Shown here in pieces: positions 14,658 through 24,034 of a DNA stretch of 24,835 nt (position 1 is the first letter of the stretch; each line of letters starts with the position of its first letter). Source of the DNA: CAWACC01 sp964390695 (lineage in GTDB: Bacteria; Chlamydiota; Chlamydiia; Chlamydiales; Parachlamydiaceae); assembly GCA_964390695.1 (NCBI GenBank), contig CAYMKI010000033.1, positions 1-24,835 on the forward strand, given 5' to 3'. Made by a program: the position numbers and the translations under genes. A model generated the notes under the pieces. It made no database searches. It was not told the origin of the DNA and saw only the letters and a list, made by a program, of their open reading frames with translations.

Positions 14658-15938
14658 TCAGTGAAATTGCTGTTCTTCGGTGGATCCTTTCATCGAACTG
14701 ACAGAGGTTTTTCCCTCTGTAATCGTGGTCAATAGCTCGTCAAAGTAGCCGGCGCCTACAAAAGATTGATGTTTCAAGGCTTTGTAGCCATAGAGGCTTT
14801 CCAGTTCCGCTTCTTTCTCCTGAACTTTGGTGTAGGCCTTCATGCCTTCTGTGCGGTAGGCGTGCGCCAGCTCAAACATGCTGGCATTCAGGGTGTGGAA
14901 TCCAGCTAACGTTACAAACTGAAATTTATAGCCCATTTCGGCTAGCTTATCTTGAAAGGTCAGCACGGCGTGATCGTCGAGATGCTTTTTCCAGTTGAAC
15001 GAGGGAGAACAATTATAGGCTAGCCATTTCCCAGGGTATTTTTCATGGATACCTTGCGCAAATTCTCGCGCCTGTCCCAAATCGGGTTTGGAGGTTTCAC
15101 ACCACAGCATGTCGGCATAAGGTGCAAAAGCCAGGCTTCTGGCCACGGCATAATCGATGCCATTTTTGATTTCAAAATACCCTTCGTGCGAACGATGGCC
15201 GGTGAGATAGCTTTGGTCGACTTGGTTAGAATCGCCTCTGATAAATGAAGCCGATTCTGCATCTGTTCGCGCAATGAGCAGGGTGGGCACATCGAGCACA
15301 TCGGATGCAAGGCGTGCCGTGACCAATTTTTCGATGAAGATATGCACCGGCTCGAGGACTTTCCCCCCCAAATGGCCGCATTTTTTCAGAGACGAGAGTT
15401 GATCTTCCAGGTGTATGCCAGCGGCTCCGGCTTCAATCATGGAGATAACCAATTCGAAAGTATTTAAAGGACCTCCAAATCCCGCTTCGGCATCGGCAAT
15501 GACAGGGGCGAAATAATCGATACTGTTTTGTCCTTGCATATGTTGAATATGATCGGCGCGTTTTAAGGCGTTGTGAATGCGTTTGATCAGGTGGGGCATG
15601 CTCATGACGGGATATAAGCTCTGATCGGGATAGGTGTGATAGGCGTCATTGGCATCTGCGGCCACCTGCCAGCCGCTGGCATAGATGACTTGAAGGCCGG
15701 CTTGTATTTGCTGTACAGCCTGATTTCCCGTCATGGCGCCTAGGGCTCTCAGGAAGGGTTTAGTTTCCAGCAACTTGTACAGCTTATTTGCGCAAAGTGT
15801 AGCCAGTGTGTGTTCGATGCGCAACGATCCTTGCAGCTTGCAGACGGTTTCAGGAGGGTAGGGGCGTAAGATGTTTTTCCATCGAGGCGAGGTGGACCAA
15901 TCATGCTTTAATTCGGCTTGGGTTTTGTATTTTTGCAT
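14658..15938 (-). CDS. aceA: Isocitrate lyase
   Basis: Glyoxylate-shunt enzyme: isocitrate to glyoxylate plus succinate. It has 426 residues (E. coli 434). The catalytic signature KKCGH is at 185-189 with Cys187. Also present are SGWQVAADAN near 88-97, the DAEAGFGG metal/substrate loop (149-156), HLEDQ (176-180) and the C-terminal NCSPSFNWKKHLDD. All key residues are intact. It begins 10 nt after the aceB stop and is co-transcribed with it. No aceK follows. With malate synthase it would let the cell grow on acetate or fatty-acid carbon while bypassing the decarboxylating TCA steps. Confidence 0.97.
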   Translation of the reverse strand: MQKYKTQAELKHDWSTSPRWKNILRPYPPETVCKLQGSLRIEHTLATLCANKLYKLLETKPFLRALGAMTGNQAVQQIQAGLQVIYASGWQVAADANDAYHTYPDQSLYPVMSMPHLIKRIHNALKRADHIQHMQGQNSIDYFAPVIADAEAGFGGPLNTFELVISMIEAGAAGIHLEDQLSSLKKCGHLGGKVLEPVHIFIEKLVTARLASDVLDVPTLLIARTDAESASFIRGDSNQVDQSYLTGHRSHEGYFEIKNGIDYAVARSLAFAPYADMLWCETSKPDLGQAREFAQGIHEKYPGKWLAYNCSPSFNWKKHLDDHAVLTFQDKLAEMGYKFQFVTLAGFHTLNASMFELAHAYRTEGMKAYTKVQEKEAELESLYGYKALKHQSFVGAGYFDELLTTITEGKTSVSSMKGSTEEQQFH

Positions 15939-15948
15939 ATAGGGCTCC

Positions 15949-17541
15949 TTAAAGGATCAGTTCATAAGCGGGCAAGGTTAAAAAGTCTTCAAAAGTGGGC
16001 GATACTACCAGTTTTTGCAGCAATAACAGGGCTTTGTCAAGGTTTTTTAATGGTTTTGTGGCTGATATGTGGGCATATTCTTGTTGGGATAAGCTAGTAA
16101 AATACTCTGGATTAAAAGAGTTCGAGCCGATAGTGATACCGGGCCTGTGATGCAGCCACTGCCATAGCTGAGCCCTGGAAATTTCCGCCGTGGCGGCGTC
16201 TTCCATTAGATTATATAGAGCAGCGGCTCCGGTGCCGCTCAGCCAGGATTCGATATAGAGCAAAGATACGTTGATGTTTTGGCGGACACCCGGTTCGGTG
16301 ATGGAGGATCCTGGGATGTGAAAATTAAGCAAAGCTTCTGCGCTGGGATGGATATCTGATCTTAGATTATGTTTTTGATGAGGCTTGTTATTTAGGCCAC
16401 GTTGGAAAGCTTCATTGGCGATAGGCACGAGGTCCGGGTGAGCCACCCAGGTGCCGTCGAAGCCTTGATTGGCCTCTCTTTCTTTGTCTTCACGTACTTT
16501 TTTTAAGGCTAAATCGTTGATCTCTTTATCTTTACGGCTGGGGATGTAGGCTGCCATGCCGCCCATAGCGTGGGCGTGGCGTTTATGGCAGATGTGCACT
16601 AATAGTTCGGCGTAGGCTTTCATGAATGGTACGGTCATGGTCAGCTGGCCGCGGTCTGGCAGCAGCACTTCTGCATGATGTTGAAATTTTTTGATGATAC
16701 TGAAAAGATAGTCCCATCTGCCTGCGTTCAGTCCTACACAGTGTTCGCGGAGTTCGTATAGGATCTCTTCCATTTCAAAGGCGGCGAGAATGGTTTCAAT
16801 CAGCACGGTGGCTTTGATTGTGCCGATAGGAAGGTCTAATTGATGCTGCGTCCAGACAAACACCTTATTCCAAAGTCTAGCTTCCAGGTGGTTTTCTAAC
16901 TTGGGCAAATAAAAATAAGGCCCCGTGCCATTGTTTAATAATGTCTTGATGTTGTGAAAGATATACAGTCCAAAATCAAAGAGAGCCGCTGACATGGGGT
17001 TTCCGTCGATGAGCACGTGTTTTTCTGGCAGATGCCATCCTCTCGGCCTGACCACTAACGTGGCTATTTTATCATTTAAGGTATATTCTTTTCCCTCGGG
17101 GCTAGTATACTTGAGCGTCCTTTTCACGGCCTCTATGAGGTTCATTTGCCCTTGAGTCACATTAGGCCAGGTGGGGGAAAGGGAGTCTTCAAAATCCGCC
17201 ATGAAAACATCGGCGCCGGAATTTAAAGCATTGATCATCATTTTTTTTTCTACCGGTCCTGTGATTTCCACGTGTCTTTTGCTCAGATCATGAGGAGGGG
17301 CTTGAGTATGCCACGATGTGTCTTGCCGGATGGATGCTGTCTCGTCTAAAAAACAGGGTAAAGCGCCTGCATTCAGCTTTTGTTGTCGCTCATGCCTTAG
17401 TTTGAGAAGAGATTGGATGTCGTGTTGAAATTCGCTTTGAAGTTCAATCAGAAAGCTCACAGCTTGAGTTGAAAAGAGGGTGTTAGTTATCTCTTCAGCA
17501 TGCGAAGGCTGGATAATGATATTGTATGGCTTTTTTGTCAT
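15949..17541 (-). CDS. aceB: Malate synthase A
   Basis: Condenses glyoxylate with acetyl-CoA to malate. It has 530 residues (E. coli AceB 533). VRPRGWH (164-170) carries the catalytic Arg. The diagnostic block REHCVGLNAGRWDYLF matches the malate synthase signature, and MGGMAAYIPSRKD, GFDGTWVAHPDL and the late EDAATAEISRAQLWQW (catalytic Asp) complete the family set. AAGGA lies close to the ATG. It is the first gene of the aceBA operon; the 5' region is an AT-rich spacer containing repeat copy 2, with no obvious operator that I could identify. Confidence 0.97.
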   Translation of the reverse strand: MTKKPYNIIIQPSHAEEITNTLFSTQAVSFLIELQSEFQHDIQSLLKLRHERQQKLNAGALPCFLDETASIRQDTSWHTQAPPHDLSKRHVEITGPVEKKMMINALNSGADVFMADFEDSLSPTWPNVTQGQMNLIEAVKRTLKYTSPEGKEYTLNDKIATLVVRPRGWHLPEKHVLIDGNPMSAALFDFGLYIFHNIKTLLNNGTGPYFYLPKLENHLEARLWNKVFVWTQHQLDLPIGTIKATVLIETILAAFEMEEILYELREHCVGLNAGRWDYLFSIIKKFQHHAEVLLPDRGQLTMTVPFMKAYAELLVHICHKRHAHAMGGMAAYIPSRKDKEINDLALKKVREDKEREANQGFDGTWVAHPDLVPIANEAFQRGLNNKPHQKHNLRSDIHPSAEALLNFHIPGSSITEPGVRQNINVSLLYIESWLSGTGAAALYNLMEDAATAEISRAQLWQWLHHRPGITIGSNSFNPEYFTSLSQQEYAHISATKPLKNLDKALLLLQKLVVSPTFEDFLTLPAYELIL

Positions 17542-17599
17542 AAATCCTTCTTTATTAGTGACTATTCACTATCTCTCATGAAATATTTTAAAACTACCC

Positions 17600-17760
17600 C
17601 AGAGCCCACAGAGAGATATAACAAAGGGTCATCGGTGTTGTACTTGTAGGAATATTATAGATATCGATCTTTTAGCCTTTTCTCTCTGTCTTGTACTCAT
17701 TTTCGCGATGAGCCGTTTTTTTTCTCTATGTGCTCTGTGAGCTCTGTGGTTCAACTAGTT
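17600..17760. repeat. CACAGAG-type dispersed repeat element, copy 2
   Basis: Left end CAGAGCCCACAGAGAG then ATATAACAAAGGGTC; right end GTGCTCTGTGAGCTCTGTGG then TTCAACTAGTT. It matches the ends of the element at 14401-14610 in the same orientation, so the aceBA operon is bracketed by direct copies. The rest of the 17542-17900 interval is AT-rich spacer with no gene that I can support. Confidence 0.7.
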
Positions 17761-17900
17761 AGGCACTTTATGCAGTGCTGAATAGTTACCTTTATTATAT
17801 GATTCAGTAGGTTATCAAGTTCTGATTTAATATATAGAAATAATTTTATTAAAATGATATCGATATTTTTATCTATTTAACGTTGAAGGTAGAGGATTAC

Positions 17901-19562
17901 ATGTTGGTGTTTTTACTGGTTATTATCTTTATTTTTCCGCAAGGGGTGTTTTCCATTCAGTCTAAGTACCAACATCCTCCAGGTGTTTATGATGTGGTAG
18001 TATATGGAGGCAGTTCAGGAGGAGTGATGGCCGCTGTGCAGGCAGCTAGGATGGGTAAATCTGTGATATTGATCGAGCCTTCCAAACATTTGGGCGGAAT
18101 GACCAGTAGCGGCTTAGGATTTGTAGATGCCAATAAGCCGCGCTTGATAGGGGGGCTCACTCGTGAATATTTTCATAGGGTATGGTTTCATTATCAAAAG
18201 AATTCCAATTGGGTCTGGGAGCCAAAGCATGACATCCCCGATCAACATGGCCCTTATAATTCCGCAGATCAAGTCATGTGGACGGTGGAGCCGCATGTCG
18301 CAGAAATGACATTCTGTAAAATGATCCAAGAGCTCGATATTGTCGTTTTAATGAAGCAGAGAATAAATCGCGCCCAAGGTGTGATAAAGAAAGGAGAGCA
18401 GATTGTTTCCCTTCTTCTTGAGTCGGGGCTGCAGATTCGAGGCAGGGTTTTTATAGATGCTTCCTATGAAGGGGATCTGATGGCTGCGGCGGCTGTATCG
18501 TTTGTGGTAGGTCGGGAATCTAATGCTGAATATAATGAAAAATATAATGGAGTCCAATACAACATTTCGCCTACCTCACCTCTACTCAAAATCGATCCTT
18601 TTAACATTCAAAATGATCCTTCTAGCGGCTTATTGCCAAGGGTATTCCCCATGGATGGCAAACAGGGCAAAGAAGACACTCTACTGCAAGCTTATGGTTT
18701 TCGCATGTGTTTGACGGATCATCCGGACAATAGAATAAGCATTCCTATGCCCAACGATTACGATGAAGCTAATTATGAACTGGTCTTAAGGGCGGTAGAA
18801 TCAGGATATCCAAAAGAAAAATTTTTTAAGCTAGATCGTTTGCCAAATTGCAAAACGGATTCTAACAATTCGGGTCCCATCTCTACGGATTACATTGGAA
18901 TGAATTGGGATTGGGTGTCTGCCTCGTACGAAGAGAGAGAGGAAATAGCGAGACAGCACGAATCCTGGCAGAGGGGCTTGCTATGGACACTGCAAAATCA
19001 TCCGCGCGTGCCGCAGGAGTTACGCGATTATTTTGGGGTATGGGGCTTGCCAAAGGACGAGTTTCAGGACAACAACCATTGGCCTTATATGCTCTACGTG
19101 CGGGAGGCCAGGCGGATGGTGTCGCATGTGGTGATAAACGAGCACACGGCCCTGGGCAAGGAAACCGTCTGCGATAGCGTTGGATTGGCGACATATTGTA
19201 TGGATTCACACTACACTAAATACTGTGTGAATGCAGACGGGAAGTTGCTGACAGAAGGGGGGTTGTATGTCAAGATTCCCAAACCGTTTCCCATCAGCTA
19301 CCAAGCTATCGTACCTAAAAGATCTGAGTGTAAAAATTTATTGGTGCCGGTCTGTCTGTCCGCCAGCCATGCAGCCTATGGGTCGATCCGCATGGAACCG
19401 CAGTTTATGATTCTAGGGGAATCAGCGGCCACGGCAGCTTGCCTGGCATTGGATTTGAAGGTGCCTGTACAAGACGTTCCTTATAACCTCTTACAGCAGC
19501 AACTGTTGCAATCAAAACAAGTATTGGCTTTGCCCAGCGATTATGGTAAAAAATCCAAATAA
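17901..19562 (+). CDS. Exported FAD-dependent oxidoreductase (FAD_oxidored family)
   Basis: A 553-residue flavoprotein with a signal peptide or N-terminal anchor (MLVFLLVIIFIFPQGVFS, about 1-18). The dinucleotide-binding fold follows: VVVYGGSSGGVMAA (32-45), with Glu59 at the end of beta2 (VILIEPSKHLGGMTS). Later IDASYEGDL, YVREARRM and the C-terminal AYGSIRMEPQFMILGESAATAA are typical of the PF12831-type proteins sometimes labelled xanthan lyase, whose substrates are mostly unknown. An in-frame TTG at 17883 exists, but the ATG at 17901 has AGAGG about 5 nt upstream and puts the signal peptide at the terminus. First gene of a four-gene plus-strand run; the next gene starts 14 nt later. Confidence 0.82.
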   Translation: MLVFLLVIIFIFPQGVFSIQSKYQHPPGVYDVVVYGGSSGGVMAAVQAARMGKSVILIEPSKHLGGMTSSGLGFVDANKPRLIGGLTREYFHRVWFHYQKNSNWVWEPKHDIPDQHGPYNSADQVMWTVEPHVAEMTFCKMIQELDIVVLMKQRINRAQGVIKKGEQIVSLLLESGLQIRGRVFIDASYEGDLMAAAAVSFVVGRESNAEYNEKYNGVQYNISPTSPLLKIDPFNIQNDPSSGLLPRVFPMDGKQGKEDTLLQAYGFRMCLTDHPDNRISIPMPNDYDEANYELVLRAVESGYPKEKFFKLDRLPNCKTDSNNSGPISTDYIGMNWDWVSASYEEREEIARQHESWQRGLLWTLQNHPRVPQELRDYFGVWGLPKDEFQDNNHWPYMLYVREARRMVSHVVINEHTALGKETVCDSVGLATYCMDSHYTKYCVNADGKLLTEGGLYVKIPKPFPISYQAIVPKRSECKNLLVPVCLSASHAAYGSIRMEPQFMILGESAATAACLALDLKVPVQDVPYNLLQQQLLQSKQVLALPSDYGKKSK

Positions 19563-19576
19563 CCCATAGGTAGGAC

Positions 19577-19987
19577 ATGATTAAAATTATCACAGTGTTG
19601 TTATGCATATTTGCGTTCTCGGCGTCTGCTCAATCGCAGGTCAATAATATTCTCATCTACGGTGAGGGAGATGTGCAAGTGACGTCCGATCTGGATGAAT
19701 ACCAGACGCTATTGCCTGGGGTACCCATTCAAGGTACCATCATGATCACGCATACAGAAGATAATAAGGTGGATCCCAGCAGCTTCAGCCTTGGGGACAA
19801 ACCCTTGAAAGTAGAATTTGTGCAGTCCGTTCCCATGACGGATTACGGAAGCTTTGTGGTGAGTATCTATAAATTCACTCTAGATGGAAAAGCTAAGGGG
19901 GTATATACCTTGCCGCCGATTCAAGTCAAAGTCGGCGACAAATACTATCGAGCGGCTCCCTTAGTTATTCAAGTCAATCCTGCTTAA
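19577..19987 (+). CDS. Small exported protein, BatD-like beta-sandwich possible
   Basis: A 136-residue precursor with a clear signal peptide (MIKIITVLLCIFAFSASAQS, about 1-19). The mature about 117 residues are beta-rich: PGVPIQGTIMITHTEDNKVD, SFSLGDKPLKVEF, SFVVSIYKFTLDGKAKGVYT and finally LPPIQVKVGDKYYRAAPLVIQV. The last segment resembles the repeated strands in BatD/oxygen-tolerance proteins, where PPI..KVGGK.Y precedes a final beta strand, but one weak motif is not enough to assign function. A site like AGGTAGG lies just before ATG. It sits 14 nt after the oxidoreductase and 12 nt before the phosphorylase, so it belongs to the same transcript. Confidence 0.7.
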   Translation: MIKIITVLLCIFAFSASAQSQVNNILIYGEGDVQVTSDLDEYQTLLPGVPIQGTIMITHTEDNKVDPSSFSLGDKPLKVEFVQSVPMTDYGSFVVSIYKFTLDGKAKGVYTLPPIQVKVGDKYYRAAPLVIQVNPA

Positions 19988-19999
19988 TTCGAGGCTAAA

Positions 20000-22465
20000 A
20001 TGAATGAAGATTATAGCGCCCTAAAAGAGCTGGCCCTGGATCTGCATTGGACCTGGAACCACAGCACAGACAAGATTTGGGAGCAACTGAATGCGGATTT
20101 ATGGAATGCAACGCACAATCCTTGGGTTATCTTACAAACGATATCCAAAGAAAAGTTGGCGCTATGTTTGTCTGATCCGCTTTTCAAGCAACGCTTGGGT
20201 GCATTGCTTTCGCAAAAGCAGGACCGAGAAAAAAAGGTCTCTTGGTTTCAGCAAAAATATCCGGGCCAGCAAATACGTATAGCCTATTTTAGCATGGAAT
20301 TTATGCTGAGCGAAGCGTTGCCGATATATTCTGGAGGCCTTGGAAATGTGGCTGGAGATCAGTTGAAGGCCGCGAGCGATCTTGGCGTGCCTGTCATCGG
20401 AGTAGGTTTGCTCTATTCTCAGGGTTATTTTCGTCAAATCATAGACAAAAATGGCAACCAACAGGCCTTTTACCCTTATAACGATCCCGGACAGCTGCCC
20501 ATAGCCCCTCTGCGCCATGCTAACGGAGAGTGGTTGAGGCTGAATATTCATCTTCCGGGTTGGTCTTTATGGTTGAGAGCCTGGGAAGTGAAGATCGGCG
20601 GGGTAAGGCTGTATTTGCTCGACAGCAATGATCCAGCAAACTTTCCCGCACACAGAGGGATCACAAGTGAATTATATGGCGGTAATGAGGAGCTTAGGCT
20701 TAAGCAAGAATTGATCCTCGGGATTGGAGGGTGGAGGCTTTTGCAAATTCTGGGTTTGAAGCCGGAAGTATGTCATCTAAATGAAGGGCACGCGGCTTTT
20801 GCTATATTAGAAAGGGCGCGGGGGTTCATGGAAGAAACGGGTTTGCCCTTCGAAGAAGCCCTTACGGCCACCCGATCCGGCAATGTATTCACTACACATA
20901 CGGCAGTACCTGCAGGATTTGACAGGTTTCCTCCAGCTCTATTAAAGGTTTATCTAGGCCCCTACGCTGAAACCCAACTGAAGATCCCTTTTGATAGTTT
21001 GTTGAAGCTGGGCCAGAAAAATCCGCAAGACAGGACGGATCTCTTTAACATGGCTTACTTGGCTATTCGAGGCAGCGGAGCAGTGAATGCCGTAAGTTCT
21101 ATCCACCAAAAGGTCAGCAAGCATATATTTAGAGGTTTATTTCCCCGCTGGCCTGAGGAAGAGGTGCCTATAGGCTCGGTGACCAATGGCGTGCATATGT
21201 CCGGTTGGGATTCTCCCGATGCAGACGAGCTGTGGACGCGGCATTGCGGCAAGACCCGATGGCTAGAAGTCTCGGAAAAGCTGGAGAATAAAATCAAAAA
21301 TGCCTCCGACAAAGATATCTGGGAGATGAGAGAGAAATCCAGGCAAGCTTTGATAGATTTTGCGCGAAACCAATTGGTTTTTCAACTCAAAGCCCGCGGA
21401 GGTTCCCAAGATGAAATCGAAAGATCGCGCTTTTATTTGAATCCTAAGACTCTAACGTTAGGATTTGCAAGACGTTTTGCCTCATATAAAAGGCCGAATT
21501 TGCTGCTGTATGATCCTGAGAGGTTGATTAGGATAATGACCCATATCCAGCACCCTGTGCAGATTATCCTGGCTGGTAAAGCCCATCCTGCCGATGAAGA
21601 AGGGCAAAAGTTGATTCATAGTTGGATGCAATTTATCTTCGACCACAAAGAAATACGGTCGCATGTCATTTTTCTCAGCGATTATGACATGCATCTGACA
21701 GAACATCTGGTACAAGGGGCAGATGTGTGGGTGAATACTCCAAGAAGACCGTGGGAAGCTTGCGGCACCAGCGGAATGAAGATCTTAGTCAATGGCGGGC
21801 TCAACTTGTCAGAGCTGGACGGATGGTGGGCTGAGGCTTATACACCGGAAGTGGGCTGGGCTTTAGGGGATTCTGATGATCATTCTGCAGACCCAAGGTG
21901 GGATGCCATAGAAGCTAATCAGTTGTATGAAATATTGGAAAGGCAGATCGTCCCCGAATTTTACAACCGCAATGCCGAAGGTATCCCTGTAGCATGGATA
22001 GCTAAAGTCAGAAACAGCATGTCAAGGCTGACCCCGCAGTATTCTGCTAACCGCTCCGTGCGCGAATATACGGAAAAATATTATATGGAGGCTAGCCGAA
22101 AGTATTTAAAACGCACAGCCAATCAAGCTGCTCTTGCTCGAGAAATAGTGGAGTGGAAGCTGTTGATTGAGCAAAATTGGGAAAAAGTCCGATTCAAAGC
22201 CGTTAATATGGAAATCGATATCCTCACTATTGAAGTGCTCCTAGGAAACTTGCGTCCGGAAGACGTCAAAGTGGAATTATTTGCTAATGGGAATCCGCCC
22301 ACAGTCCAGGTCATGGAATTTGTCCGCAGCGCCAATGGGAGTTATTTATACCAATTGAAAGTAAACGCAAAGGCTAACATGGAGGTGATGACTCCCAGAA
22401 TAGTTCCTTATCATCCGGAGGCGTTAGTGCCTTTAGAAGCAGAGGCCGTTGTGTGGCAAAAGTAG
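20000..22465 (+). CDS. glgP: Alpha-glucan phosphorylase, DUF3417-containing short type
   Basis: GT35 enzyme that releases glucose 1-phosphate from glycogen or maltodextrin with PLP as cofactor. It has 821 residues and starts directly with the DUF3417-type N-terminus (DLHWTWNHSTDKIWEQL, about 13-29), unlike canonical GlgP/MalP. The catalytic core shows IAYFSMEFML, YSGGLGNVAGDQLKAASDLG, HLNEGHAAF and FARRFASYKRPNL. The PLP lysine is Lys594 in EACGTSGMK; canonical phosphorylases read EASGTGNMK. A C-terminal beta domain (about 720-821) carries NLRPEDVKVELF. It is cytoplasmic although its upstream neighbours are exported. The next gene starts 11 nt after its stop. Confidence 0.92.
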   Translation: MNEDYSALKELALDLHWTWNHSTDKIWEQLNADLWNATHNPWVILQTISKEKLALCLSDPLFKQRLGALLSQKQDREKKVSWFQQKYPGQQIRIAYFSMEFMLSEALPIYSGGLGNVAGDQLKAASDLGVPVIGVGLLYSQGYFRQIIDKNGNQQAFYPYNDPGQLPIAPLRHANGEWLRLNIHLPGWSLWLRAWEVKIGGVRLYLLDSNDPANFPAHRGITSELYGGNEELRLKQELILGIGGWRLLQILGLKPEVCHLNEGHAAFAILERARGFMEETGLPFEEALTATRSGNVFTTHTAVPAGFDRFPPALLKVYLGPYAETQLKIPFDSLLKLGQKNPQDRTDLFNMAYLAIRGSGAVNAVSSIHQKVSKHIFRGLFPRWPEEEVPIGSVTNGVHMSGWDSPDADELWTRHCGKTRWLEVSEKLENKIKNASDKDIWEMREKSRQALIDFARNQLVFQLKARGGSQDEIERSRFYLNPKTLTLGFARRFASYKRPNLLLYDPERLIRIMTHIQHPVQIILAGKAHPADEEGQKLIHSWMQFIFDHKEIRSHVIFLSDYDMHLTEHLVQGADVWVNTPRRPWEACGTSGMKILVNGGLNLSELDGWWAEAYTPEVGWALGDSDDHSADPRWDAIEANQLYEILERQIVPEFYNRNAEGIPVAWIAKVRNSMSRLTPQYSANRSVREYTEKYYMEASRKYLKRTANQAALAREIVEWKLLIEQNWEKVRFKAVNMEIDILTIEVLLGNLRPEDVKVELFANGNPPTVQVMEFVRSANGSYLYQLKVNAKANMEVMTPRIVPYHPEALVPLEAEAVVWQK

Positions 22466-22476
22466 ATAGGATCTTT

Positions 22477-23895
22477 ATGAATGAGTTAGATGCCGTCGTG
22501 GTCGGCTCCGGGCCTAACGGACTGGCCGCTGGCATAACTTTAGCGAAAGCCGGTCTTTCGGTGGTCATATATGAAGCGGACACGGTTGTCGGCGGAGGGG
22601 TGCGCTCTGCTGAATTGACCCTACCTGGTTACATCCATGATGTTTGTTCGGCCATTCATCCTTTAGTATTGGGTTCGCCGTTTTTTTCAGATTTGCCGCT
22701 TGAGGCTTATGGAGTAGAATGGATTCACCCGCGTTCACCTCTAGCACACCCTTTCGACGATGGTACGGCAGTTGTGCTGGAGCGCTCTCTAGATATGACC
22801 TGCCGGCAATTAAAGAGAGATGCAGAGGCTTATAAATCTCTTATCAGCCCTTTGGTTGATAACTGGAAGGAACTAGCGCAAGATATTCTAGCCCCTTGGC
22901 ATTTTCCAAAACACCCGCTGCTGATGTTGCAATTTGCAGCACATGCGTTGCGCTCGGCATCGGGGCTTTCTCAAGCCTATTTTAGGGATCAAGAGTCTAG
23001 GAGTTTGTTTGCGGGCTTGGCCGCACATGCTAATCTACCTCTGAACCGATCCCCCACAGCGGCTGTTGCTATGATTTTAGGCACTTTAGGACATGCAGTG
23101 GGTTGGCCCTTTCCTAAAGGAGGCGCTCAGAAAATAGCGGTTGCCCTCTCCTCGATATTTCGATCTTTTGGAGGGGAAATCCGCACAGGTATAAAAATAA
23201 ATCGCCTGGAAGACTTGCCGCCCTCCAAGCTGATTTTCTGCGATGTAACACCTAGACAATTACTTCAGATGGCTGCTCATCGCTTACCCTCTGACTATAT
23301 TAAAAAATTACAGGCTTATCGCTATGGACCCGGGGTGTTTAAGATGGACTGGGCGCTGCATAGTTCCATTCCATGGAAGGCCAAAGCCTGTGCATCGGCC
23401 GGGACGGTTCATATTGGGGGTACTTCACTAGAGATCGAGAGATCGGAACATGAAGTGTGGCAAAATAAACACCCTATTAAACCTTATGTCATTCTAGCCC
23501 AGCATTCTATCTTTGACCCTTCGCGTGCGCCGCCAGGTAAGCACACCGCCTGGGCTTATTGCCACGTACCTTTTGGCTCAACCATCGATATGTCGGAAAA
23601 TATCGAAGCGCAAATTGAAAGGTTCGCTCCCGGATTTAGAGATTGCATCATGGCCAGGAGCACTAAATCGGCTTTACAGCTAGAACACTATAATCCTAAT
23701 TATGTAGGCGGCGACATCAATGGCGGCGTCCAAGATCTCTGGCAGCATTTTGCGAGGCCAGTGGCAATGTTAACACCTTATGCAACTCCTATAAAGGGTT
23801 TGTATCTATGCTCTTCATCAACGCCACCGGGTGGTGGCGTTCACGGCATGTGCGGCTATCACGCTGCGAAAGCTGCGCTCAAAACATGGAAATAA
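22477..23895 (+). CDS. PYROXD2/phytoene-desaturase-like FAD oxidoreductase
   Basis: A 472-residue amine-oxidase/phytoene-desaturase superfamily flavoprotein. The Rossmann motif VVVGSGPNGLAAGITLAKAG is at about 7-26, with the acidic end of beta2 at Glu35 (VVIYEADTVVGGGVRS) and the expected GG doublet. SAIHPL follows near 60, and the C-terminal ATPIKGLYLCSSSTPPGGGVHGMCGYHAA closes the FAD site. This combination matches the uncharacterised NAD(P)/FAD-dependent oxidoreductases related to human PYROXD2; no carotenoid genes are nearby, so a pigment role is not supported. A GTG at 22453 is in frame but overlaps glgP; the ATG at 22477 with AGGAT 4-5 nt upstream is preferred. Last gene of the plus-strand run. 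Confidence 0.85.
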   Translation: MNELDAVVVGSGPNGLAAGITLAKAGLSVVIYEADTVVGGGVRSAELTLPGYIHDVCSAIHPLVLGSPFFSDLPLEAYGVEWIHPRSPLAHPFDDGTAVVLERSLDMTCRQLKRDAEAYKSLISPLVDNWKELAQDILAPWHFPKHPLLMLQFAAHALRSASGLSQAYFRDQESRSLFAGLAAHANLPLNRSPTAAVAMILGTLGHAVGWPFPKGGAQKIAVALSSIFRSFGGEIRTGIKINRLEDLPPSKLIFCDVTPRQLLQMAAHRLPSDYIKKLQAYRYGPGVFKMDWALHSSIPWKAKACASAGTVHIGGTSLEIERSEHEVWQNKHPIKPYVILAQHSIFDPSRAPPGKHTAWAYCHVPFGSTIDMSENIEAQIERFAPGFRDCIMARSTKSALQLEHYNPNYVGGDINGGVQDLWQHFARPVAMLTPYATPIKGLYLCSSSTPPGGGVHGMCGYHAAKAALKTWK

Positions 23896-23969
23896 AATTC
23901 ACGAAAAAGAAATAGATAAAACATCAGTAAAACAATGTCGAAATGTACAATATGTTTGTTTTTTTGAAT

Positions 23970-23995
23970 CACAGAGCTCAGTGAGAACACAGAGG
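23970..23995. repeat. CACAGAG-type repeat fragment
   Basis: CACAGAGCTCAGTGAGAACA then CAGAGG. The reverse complement resembles the right ends of the elements at 14577-14610 and 17730-17752. A short degenerate copy upstream of the toxin-antitoxin pair. The rest of 23896-24034 shows no gene. Confidence 0.6.
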
Positions 23996-24034
23996 GGTTT
24001 TGAGGAGGGTATAGAGTTTTTCATGATTTTATGT

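Noticed and set aside
17883..17900. TTG start for the exported FAD oxidoreductase
   Set aside because: It would add MKVEDY before the signal peptide; the ATG at 17901 has a ribosome site and puts the hydrophobic stretch at the N-terminus.
18883..19209. Minus-strand open frame within the FAD oxidoreductase gene
   Set aside because: It is antisense to a well-supported coding sequence and has no domain or initiation signal.
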